Assembly (NCBI RefSeq): GCF_040412085.2
Contig: NZ_CP115920.1
Span: 868,001 to 932,000 of the forward strand
DNA length: 64,000 bases
Direction: 5' to 3'
Source of the DNA: Vibrio sp. CB1-14
GTDB lineage: Bacteria > Pseudomonadota > Gammaproteobacteria > Enterobacterales > Vibrionaceae
The notes beneath the pieces were generated by a model. It worked only from the letters and a program-made list of their open reading frames with translations, had not been told where the DNA came from and did no database searches. Of the stretch, positions 56,484 to 64,000 are shown in pieces (position 1 is the stretch's first letter; every line of letters starts with the position of its first letter). The translations under genes and the position numbers were made by a program.

Positions 56484-56996
56484 ATGGTTCGCGGCTTTAC
56501 GTTTTTGGAATTGATCATCACAGTAGTGATCTCGGGTATTGTCCTTATGGCGATGGCACCGACGTTCACCGATGTCTCCAAATCGAACAAAGTAGAACGG
56601 GCAGCACTTGAGCTTTATGGCGTTATTGTACAAACACAAGCCGAAGCGATATTACGCAACGAGCCATTGTGGTTGCACTTTGAAGGTTTACCCGATGGTG
56701 CGTCTGATGGTAATTGGACTGCGGTGGTTGCCAACAAAGATAGCTTGTCTGACAGCAACGTAAAGCGGCTATTCACTATGTCCGGAGCGCCATTTGATGG
56801 CACAACCATTGAGCTCAATTTTAATGGCGAACAGCTCAAAATAGACCATATTACTGGTGCAGCGCGCGCGGCAGGCAACATCACGATTAAACCTTATCCA
56901 CGTAGTGAAAAGCTCGCCAAGATTGTCAGTGACGCTGCTTCGGGGAGGGTGCGAGTTTGTCAAAGTGGCGGTGAATATGGGTTAGGGGGCTGCTAG
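56484..56996 (+). CDS. fimU: Minor pseudopilin FimU/FimT-like (GspH family)
   Basis: 170 residues from ATG 56484 after TTTTGGGAA; the frame runs back to 56451 without need. Leader VRG|FTFLELIITVVISGIVLMAMAPTF and a GspH-like head with NGEQLKIDHITGAARAAGNITIKP. First gene of the minor-pilin operon. Confidence 0.85.
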   Translation: MVRGFTFLELIITVVISGIVLMAMAPTFTDVSKSNKVERAALELYGVIVQTQAEAILRNEPLWLHFEGLPDGASDGNWTAVVANKDSLSDSNVKRLFTMSGAPFDGTTIELNFNGEQLKIDHITGAARAAGNITIKPYPRSEKLAKIVSDAASGRVRVCQSGGEYGLGGC

Positions 56997-56997
56997 G

Positions 56998-57606
56998 ATG
57001 AAGCGTCAAAAAGGCATCACTATCATCGAAATGCTGGTGGCATCGACAGCAGGTATCATGGCTATTTCTCTGGTGGGTTCTTTGTACATATCGGTGCAAA
57101 ACCATGCCTCCGATCGCTCTCAATTATTATTGCTAAATCAAGCTCTCGCCACGACGGCGCGCCGTATCCAAAATGACATGATCCGTGCCGGCTACAATGG
57201 CAAAGAAAGCAACAGCTGGGTGCCTTTTGGAGCGAGCACTACCATCTATGTGTCTCAGAGTGGGGCGGTGGCGCAGTATGCGTATCGAGATGATAGGGGA
57301 GAAGCGCCGATTGAGAACGTTGTATGGCAGTTCTCAGAAGAGGTTGGAAAGCTATCAATTTGCCGAGCTAAAACGAGCATTTCGACTGGAACTAAAGCGA
57401 CTTCATTCTCCAATTCATCAGGTTGTACGTCTATTTTTGAGCCTAATCTTATAAAAGTAAATAATTTTTCTTTGGCGACTAATACGGTGGGAAGCCATAG
57501 TGCCACCCATCAATACGTCATTCTAACCATCGACGCGGAGCTTAGAGGAAATCCTAGTGTATTCAGTTCATTGACGCGACAGTTCATGGTGAGGAACGGC
57601 CAATGA
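56998..57606 (+). CDS. pilW: Minor pilin PilW-like
   Basis: 202 residues. Prepilin leader KRQKG|ITIIEMLVASTAGIMAISLVGSLYISV and ALATTARRIQNDMIRAGYNG, typical of PilW. It starts one base after fimU and overlaps pilX by four bases. Confidence 0.85.
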   Translation: MKRQKGITIIEMLVASTAGIMAISLVGSLYISVQNHASDRSQLLLLNQALATTARRIQNDMIRAGYNGKESNSWVPFGASTTIYVSQSGAVAQYAYRDDRGEAPIENVVWQFSEEVGKLSICRAKTSISTGTKATSFSNSSGCTSIFEPNLIKVNNFSLATNTVGSHSATHQYVILTIDAELRGNPSVFSSLTRQFMVRNGQ

Positions 57607-58337
57607 AACAGCAAAACGGCGTAATTGCATTAATGACTACAAGCTTACTACTGGTCGTTGCACTTGTGGTGACAATGGGGGCTTATAAGACCTCGCTGTA
57701 TGAAATTAAGCGAGCCCAGAATGAAGTGGAGTCTCGTAAAAACTATTGGAATGCGGATGGTCTATTGGAGTGCACGCTTGGATACCTTCGATCTTCAGGT
57801 AAAGAAATCGATGTACTTGAAGATACGTCAAACCGGCCAGAAGAGTTCACCTCAGCTTGTCTATCGAATCGAGGGAATGTCTCACTGGTAGTTTCGCAAG
57901 ACATTGACTACGTTCTTAGTGCCACATCAAACACAAGTACACTCACTCGGACAATGGCCAACGGAGTTAATCAACCTAAGGGGGCTATTCAAGTCAGCGG
58001 TGATTTAGAGATGGTAGGGACTGTCACGATTACCCCAAGTGTTGGTGCTAAAGTCGCTGGACAGCCTGAAAATATGTACGAGTGTACTAGCGTACGTTTT
58101 TCTGATTCGTTTACTTTTAGGTATGACTCTCAAAAGGGTTTTGGTGATCGAGAATATGGTTACTCGACATCCTCAGTTAATGCCGAGAAAAAATGCCACA
58201 GTGATTACGTAACAACAATAGGCAAAGATAGCATTGTGGCATCTATAGATGCTTCAAAACCAACGGAATCCCCTGAATTTTCAAAAGACTTCCTACCAGA
58301 TACCAAAATGGACTTATTTAAAGAGCTTTTGGGGTAG
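57603..58337 (+). CDS. pilX: PilX-like minor pilin, N-terminal part (frameshifted)
   Basis: 244 residues up to a TAG at 58335-58337. The N-terminus QQNGVIALMTTSLLLVVALVVTMGAYKTSLYEIKRAQNEVESRK is PilX-like. At GAGCTTTTGGGGTAG the frame stops, whereas one additional base in the T4/G4 run would continue as LFGVAGSKQNVTTISDDTK into the ORF at 58382. The two pieces are therefore probably one gene of about 425 codons broken by a one-base deletion, or a slippage site. Confidence 0.8.
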   Translation: MKQQNGVIALMTTSLLLVVALVVTMGAYKTSLYEIKRAQNEVESRKNYWNADGLLECTLGYLRSSGKEIDVLEDTSNRPEEFTSACLSNRGNVSLVVSQDIDYVLSATSNTSTLTRTMANGVNQPKGAIQVSGDLEMVGTVTITPSVGAKVAGQPENMYECTSVRFSDSFTFRYDSQKGFGDREYGYSTSSVNAEKKCHSDYVTTIGKDSIVASIDASKPTESPEFSKDFLPDTKMDLFKELLG

Positions 58338-58381
58338 CGGGAAGCAAACAGAATGTTACGACGATATCTGACGATACAAAA

Positions 58382-58870
58382 ATGTTTGTAAAGAAAGAGG
58401 TAAATGGTACTGACTGCAGCTCTCTGATATCTAGTCATTTTCCAGATGAGAAGAAGCGTGGGCTTTGGTTAGTTGGCAATTGCGAGATATCTGGCTCTAT
58501 AGATAAAAGTGATACACATGGACAGATGTTAGTTATTGAGAATGGTGCCTTTGCTTTGAATGGTACATTCATTTTTAACGGTCTCGTTTATCACAAAGTA
58601 GACGCAACGGATACGTCAGTGGCATCTTCGATCAAGAGCTTCTGGCAAGAAAAACAAAACGACAATACTGTTTATAAGCCTTACATTACAAGCGATACCG
58701 TCGGAGTTCAGTTCTACTCTAGTACACCGAATGGGGGCTTGGTTATTGATACTAAAGGCGGAAAGTCAACGCTGGTTGGTGATATGAATCTTAACTTTAA
58801 TGCTGGCTATCGCCCAACTTTCCTCAAAGGTGCCTATACCTGGAAAAAAGGAGCCTGGCGTGATTTCTAA
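58382..58870 (+). CDS. PilX-like minor pilin, C-terminal part (after frameshift)
   Basis: 162 residues from an internal ATG with no good ribosome-binding site. The frame is open upstream through GVAGSKQNVTTISDDTK to the T4G4 run at 58327-58334, which is where the upstream ORF ends. It lacks a leader peptide or membrane helix, so it is unlikely to be an independent pilin. It ends by overlapping the pilV GTG start. Confidence 0.65.
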   Translation: MFVKKEVNGTDCSSLISSHFPDEKKRGLWLVGNCEISGSIDKSDTHGQMLVIENGAFALNGTFIFNGLVYHKVDATDTSVASSIKSFWQEKQNDNTVYKPYITSDTVGVQFYSSTPNGGLVIDTKGGKSTLVGDMNLNFNAGYRPTFLKGAYTWKKGAWRDF

Positions 58871-59270
58871 ACAGCGTGGTTTTAGTCTTGTCGAAGTCAT
58901 GATTGCCATTTGCCTTGTTGGAATTGGGGCTCTTGGTTTAGTCAAGATGCAGGCTTATATTGAGCAGCGCTCCGATTTTGCTTATCACAGCATACAAGCG
59001 TTGGGTCTTGCGGAAGCGAAGTTCGAATGGTTTCGAACGCGCGGCGCCGATAGCGCACAGTCTGATATGCAAGTGGCAGATTTTGATACTGATATCATTG
59101 CTGGCTCTGAAAATCACCCCCCTTATATTGTGATCTGGAAAGTACCCAACGTCTCTATGGACGGAAATGTTAAAACGGTCCAAGTGGATGTCGATTGGAT
59201 TGACCGACTAGGAGAGTCGCGACGTCTAAGTTTGAAAACTAAGATCTCACGTTATAGCGAGTTTGACTAG
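58860..59270 (+). CDS. pilV: Minor pilin PilV-like (GTG start)
   Basis: 136 residues from GTG 58860, which has AAAGGAG seven bases upstream and yields the leader ISKQRG|FSLVEVMIAICLVGIGALGLVKMQAYIEQRSDF. The frame runs further back, but that is inside the preceding gene. Last gene of the minor-pilin operon. Confidence 0.85.
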   Translation: MISKQRGFSLVEVMIAICLVGIGALGLVKMQAYIEQRSDFAYHSIQALGLAEAKFEWFRTRGADSAQSDMQVADFDTDIIAGSENHPPYIVIWKVPNVSMDGNVKTVQVDVDWIDRLGESRRLSLKTKISRYSEFD

Positions 59271-59672
59271 TCGTGAAAGTGTCCCTTCATGTTGAGCGCG
59301 ACTTGTTAATTATTTAAATACGCCTTCGTTTGTTAATCCTCTGAATCATAAGCCAATACAGAAACAAGCCTACCTATTCCGCTCCTCTGTAGCCCTTCTC
59401 CCCTTTAGATTGAGCTCAAATTATAAGCTATCTTTATATTATCGGGTATTTTGCGTGCTAGTTAGATAATTGTTTTGCAATTGTGCGTTTTAGTGTTGGT
59501 TAAATGTTATGTTAATCGACGTATTTTGCAAAATAAGTCTACAAATATGGAAAAAGTTCCGAATTATCTACTCTTTTCATCTTTTTTAAATAGAATGGTG
59601 TCGCAGATTTTATGTCACAGTGAAACTTGCCTTGAGATTCACAAATAACAACATCACACACACGGAGTTACC
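59271..59672. promoter_or_regulatory. Upstream region of the AbgT-family gene
   Basis: About 400 AT-rich bases without a gene. It should contain the promoter of the transporter. No strong palindrome or riboswitch is seen. A clear terminator for the pilin operon was not found. Confidence 0.4.
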
Positions 59673-61232
59673 ATGAGTAACCAATCGATTAATCAAGCGC
59701 CTGCTCCAAAGCCGACTGGAATGGATCGCTTTTTAAACTTTATTGAGAAAGCGGGTAACAAGATCCCAGATCCTGCTATCTTGTTTTTCTGGGCACTCGT
59801 TATTGTTTGGGTTGCATCAGCACTTTTATCTAATGTCAGTTTCGATCTGATTAACCCACGTACCGGCACTCCTCTAGAGGTGACTAACCTTCTAACGGGT
59901 GAAGCACTAGCAAGCTTCCTTGCTAACATGGTAACGACGTTCACAGGCTTTGCGCCATTGGGTATCGTACTGGTTGCGATGCTAGGTGTTGGTGTAGCTG
60001 ACTCTTCAGGCTTCATCACTACTGGCCTTAAGAAAATGCTGAACTTCACGCCTGCGAAACTGCTAACGCCAATGCTGATTCTTGTAGCGATCGTATCGCA
60101 CACAGCAGCGGATGCAGGTTACGTTCTGGTTATTCCTCTAGGCGGTATCATCTTCCACGCGGCGGGTCGTCACCCACTAGCGGGTATTGCAGCAGCGTTT
60201 GCTGGTGTATCAGGTGGTTTCTCTGCAAACTTCATCCCTTCAGGTATCGACCCACTACTAGCAGGCTTCACGCAAACTTCTGCGCAAGTTCTTGATCCTG
60301 CATACATCGTTAACCCACTAGCAAACATCTTCTTCACTGGTCTATCTTCAGTGATCATTGTTGCTATCGGTTGGTATGTGACTGAGAAAATCATTGAGCC
60401 ACGTCTTGTAAATACACCTGTTGATGAAGATGCTGAAGCAGCACCAGATCTAGGTACGTTCACAGAGACCGAATCTAAAGCGTTCCGCGCGGCAGGTTGG
60501 TCAATGATGGCGGGTATCGCACTGCTTGTGGCTGCGATCATTCCAGAGACCTCAGCGCTCCGTTCTCCAGAAGGTGAAATTACAGCGTTCTCTGCACCAC
60601 TAATGAAGTCTATCGTTCCATTGATCTTCATCCTGTTCATCATCCCAGGCTATGTATATGGCCGTGTTGCGGGTACGTTCAAGACTAGCAACGATGTAAT
60701 CAAAGCGATGTCAGACACAATGGCAACAATGGGCGCGTACATCGTAATGTCGTTCTTCTGTGCACAGTTCCTATCTGCATTTGGTCAGTCAAACATCGGT
60801 ACTATGCTTGCACTTTACGGTGCTGAAGGCCTGAAAGCGATGAACCTACCAGGTCAGGCGACTATCGTTGGTATGATTCTACTGACGGCATTTGTTAACC
60901 TACTGGTTGGCTCTGCATCAGCGAAGTGGGCATTGATTGGTCCAATCCTAGTTCCAATGCTAATGGCGGTTGGTATCTCTCCTGAGCTATCTCAAGCGGC
61001 TTACCGTGTTGGTGACTCGGTATCGAACATCATCTCACCTCTAATGGTATTCTTCCCACTGGTTGTGGTTTACTGCCAACGCTACGTGAAGTCTACGGGT
61101 ATCGGTACACTCGCTTCTCTAATGATGCCATTCTCAATCGCTATGCTGATTGGTTGGACTATCTTCTTGCTAGCTTACTGGGCTCTAGGTATCCCACTAG
61201 GTATCCAAGCACCTTACACTTACACTATGTAA
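59673..61232 (+). CDS. abgT: AbgT-family transporter
   Basis: 519 residues: GMDRFLNFIEKAGNKIPDPAILFFWALVIVW, GFAPLGIVLVAMLGVGVADSSG and SHTAADAGYVLVIPLGGIIFHAAGRHP are characteristic of AbgT, with about nine to eleven membrane helices. E. coli AbgT takes up p-aminobenzoyl-glutamate; some relatives export sulfonamides. Direction cannot be told here. It stands alone between its promoter region and a terminator. Confidence 0.92.
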   Translation: MSNQSINQAPAPKPTGMDRFLNFIEKAGNKIPDPAILFFWALVIVWVASALLSNVSFDLINPRTGTPLEVTNLLTGEALASFLANMVTTFTGFAPLGIVLVAMLGVGVADSSGFITTGLKKMLNFTPAKLLTPMLILVAIVSHTAADAGYVLVIPLGGIIFHAAGRHPLAGIAAAFAGVSGGFSANFIPSGIDPLLAGFTQTSAQVLDPAYIVNPLANIFFTGLSSVIIVAIGWYVTEKIIEPRLVNTPVDEDAEAAPDLGTFTETESKAFRAAGWSMMAGIALLVAAIIPETSALRSPEGEITAFSAPLMKSIVPLIFILFIIPGYVYGRVAGTFKTSNDVIKAMSDTMATMGAYIVMSFFCAQFLSAFGQSNIGTMLALYGAEGLKAMNLPGQATIVGMILLTAFVNLLVGSASAKWALIGPILVPMLMAVGISPELSQAAYRVGDSVSNIISPLMVFFPLVVVYCQRYVKSTGIGTLASLMMPFSIAMLIGWTIFLLAYWALGIPLGIQAPYTYTM

Positions 61233-61248
61233 GTTGAAGTAAGAGATT

Positions 61249-61287
61249 AAAAAGCCCGCCAGGTAGATTGCCTAGGCGGGCTTTTTG
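61249..61287. terminator. Terminator of abgT
   Basis: AAAAAGCCCGCC..GGCGGGCTTTTT with a short inner helix; A/T tracts on both sides, between convergent genes. Confidence 0.88.
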
Positions 61288-61326
61288 TTTTCAGGTTCTG
61301 AGTTAGATTTCCGCTGTTTTTACTCG

Positions 61327-62172
61327 CTAGCCTTTTAAGAACCCAGCGTGAAAGCGTAAATGGTCATCGATAAAGCTTTGGATAAAGAAGTAACTATGAT
61401 CGTAACCAGGCTGCATACGAAGTTTTACATCACTGCCTGAGCTCTCGGCTGCGGCAAGCAATAACTCAGGTTTGAGCTGCTCTTGCAAGAAGCCGTCATC
61501 TTCACCTTGATCGACTAGGATAGGCCGTGTGGCTTGTGCCGCTTGCAGTAGCTCAACACTGTCGTATTGTTTCCAATCCTCGGTGTTGTTACCTAGGTAA
61601 TGGCTTAGTGCTTTTTGTCCCCAAGGGCAGTTCATCGGATTGCTGATTGGGCTAAACGCAGAGATAGAGCGGTAGCGTTCACTGTTCTTCAAACCAATGG
61701 TCAGTGCGCCGTGCCCACCCATGCTATGTCCAGAGATAGAACGTACGCTGGTTACTGGAAAATGCTCTTCAACTAGCATTGGTAGTTCATCTACGATGTA
61801 GCTGTACATCTGGTAATGCTGATTCCAAGGCGCTTGAGTGGCATTGACATAAAAGCCCGCACCGAGTCCAAAATCGTAGGCACCTTCTGGGTCGTCAGGT
61901 ACTCCTTCTCCACGAGGGCTGGTATCCGGTGCGACGATAGCAATACCAAGTTTGGCGGCTGCGCGAAACGCGCCCGCTTTCTGCATGAAGTTCTCATCGG
62001 TGCAGGTTAAACCAGATAGCCAATAAAGGACTGGAACTGGATTGTCGGCACTTGCCTCTGGTGGCAAGTAAATAGCAAAGCGCATTGAGCAGTTGAGTAC
62101 ATTAGAACTGTGTTGGTATTGCTTGTGCCAACCACCAAACACTTTTTCTTGGCTAAGGTTTTCTATTGTCAT
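61327..62172 (-). CDS. fghA: S-formylglutathione hydrolase
   Basis: 281 residues of the esterase D family: WLSGLTCTDENFMQKAGA and nucleophile Ser150 in SGHSMGG; Asp in LVDQGEDDGF and His in GYDHSYFFI complete the triad. It hydrolyses S-formylglutathione to formate. It lies 54 bases after the frmA stop, in one operon. Confidence 0.95.
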   Translation of the reverse strand: MTIENLSQEKVFGGWHKQYQHSSNVLNCSMRFAIYLPPEASADNPVPVLYWLSGLTCTDENFMQKAGAFRAAAKLGIAIVAPDTSPRGEGVPDDPEGAYDFGLGAGFYVNATQAPWNQHYQMYSYIVDELPMLVEEHFPVTSVRSISGHSMGGHGALTIGLKNSERYRSISAFSPISNPMNCPWGQKALSHYLGNNTEDWKQYDSVELLQAAQATRPILVDQGEDDGFLQEQLKPELLLAAAESSGSDVKLRMQPGYDHSYFFIQSFIDDHLRFHAGFLKG

Positions 62173-62226
62173 TCTATTAACCTAAATGAAAATAGGGCTC
62201 TGTATGCCAGAGCCCTAAGTCAGAGT

Positions 62227-63396
<1,170 letters not shown>

Positions 63397-63495
63397 CTAT
63401 ACGTAAGAACACAAACGGCTAACTTACTAAGGTTAGTTCACTTCCCCCCGTTTGCATCGGATGCCAAGCAGTATATTTATTTCTTAAAAATGATA

Positions 63496-63537
63496 ATTAC
63501 GTAATTTTGAAATACACTATTACTATTTTGTAATAGT
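63496..63537. promoter_or_regulatory. Palindromes in the frmA-lysR intergenic region
   Basis: AATTACGTAATT (63496-63507) and ACTATTAC-N6-GTAATAGT (63516-63537) are inverted repeats immediately before the LysR gene, candidates for regulator binding. The consensus T-N11-A is compatible. Confidence 0.5.
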
Positions 63538-63548
63538 TGGATTTGTTC

Positions 63549-64000
63549 ATGGCAAACTGGGAAGGCATCAATGAGTTTGTTGCGGTTGTGGAGACGCAGA
63601 GCTTTACTGCCGCAGCGGAGCGGCTATCGACCTCGGTCGCAAACATCAGCCGAAGAGTTAATGCATTAGAAGATAAACTCGCAGTAAAGCTATTTGTGCG
63701 CACCACCAGAAAAGTCTCGGTCACAGAAGTTGGGGCGACGTACTATCAGCACTGTAAACCCTTAGTTGAGGGTTTGATGTTGGCTGAGCTAGCCATTACG
63801 CAACTGCAAGCAAGCCCCACTGGAAGAATTAAGATGACTGCGCCTGTGACCTTTGGTGAGCAGGTGCTTGCTACGCTGATGCATCAGTTTTTACTGCAAT
63901 ATCCGCAAATCGAGCTGGATTTGGTGCTGTCGAATCAAAAGATGGATCTGGTCCAAGAGGGTTACGATCTCGCGGTGCGTTTGGGTAAGCTTGATGATTC
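63549..64000 (+). CDS. LysR-family transcriptional regulator (N-terminal, cut by window edge)
   Basis: The first 150 codons from ATG 63549: winged HTH MANWEGINEFVAVVETQSFT..AAAERLSTSVANISRRVNALE and the start of the effector domain (SPTGRIKMTAPVTFGEQVLATLMHQFLLQYPQIELDLVLS). It is divergent from frmA-fghA and may sense formaldehyde or glutathione adducts. The 3' end lies outside the window. Confidence 0.92.
   Translation, partial: MANWEGINEFVAVVETQSFTAAAERLSTSVANISRRVNALEDKLAVKLFVRTTRKVSVTEVGATYYQHCKPLVEGLMLAELAITQLQASPTGRIKMTAPVTFGEQVLATLMHQFLLQYPQIELDLVLSNQKMDLVQEGYDLAVRLGKLDD

Overview
The window is chromosomal DNA of a Vibrio species. The gene order ssrA-smpB-ratA-ratB-bamE-recN-nadK-grpE-dnaK-dnaJ-pilE-fimU-pilW-pilX-pilV, the ANDENYALAA tmRNA tag, a secreted GH18 chitinase and FMN/TPP riboswitch-controlled vitamin genes all fit Vibrionaceae. 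From memory, the block from ssrA to the minor pilins matches the V. cholerae locus where pathogenicity island VPI-1 sits next to ssrA. Everything here is read by eye; no database search was run.

Left backbone (1-12.9 kb): an acetate-type SatP transporter, an alanine/glycine:cation symporter, a TPP-riboswitch operon thiD-thiZ-thiX-thiY-tenA (uptake and salvage of thiamin pyrimidines), a multidomain chitinase, ribB under an FMN riboswitch, a GNAT acetyltransferase and a threonine-aldolase-type PLP enzyme.

Accessory region (12.9-44.65 kb): three copies of the ssrA terminator / 3' end mark nested insertions. A small unit (12.95-14.90 kb) holds only a HipBA toxin-antitoxin pair. The main island (about 14.97-44.64 kb) is bounded by a 34-bp direct repeat of the tmRNA 3' end and has its tyrosine integrase next to ssrA. 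From left to right it carries a second, E. coli-like HipAB pair, a CoiA-like zinc protein, a TOTE-type primase-helicase, an orphan Xre/MbcA/ParS-type fragment, two unusual tandem-repeat arrays around a serine recombinase, McrBC with mcrB interrupted by an in-frame amber codon, a type I restriction-modification operon with an embedded Septu-like PtuA/PtuB pair, a putative PD-(D/E)XK nuclease with a Cys-rich partner, a replication-type ATPase, AlpA and the integrase. It is a defence island with a satellite-like int-alpA-rep head.

Right backbone (44.65-64 kb): tmRNA/SmpB trans-translation, RatAB, BamE, SOS-regulated recN (two LexA boxes), nadK, the heat-shock genes grpE/dnaK/dnaJ with sigma-32-like promoters, a dicarboxylate symporter, a type IV minor-pilin cluster in which pilX is split by a likely one-base frameshift, an AbgT-family transporter, glutathione-dependent formaldehyde detoxification (frmA-fghA) and the start of a divergent LysR regulator cut by the window edge.

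The parts least explained by known systems are the two tandem arrays (nine units of about 81 bp in an AAB higher-order order, and eleven units of about 190 bp each carrying a ribosome-binding-site/ATG mini-ORF) lying between a serine recombinase gene and a broken copy of it.
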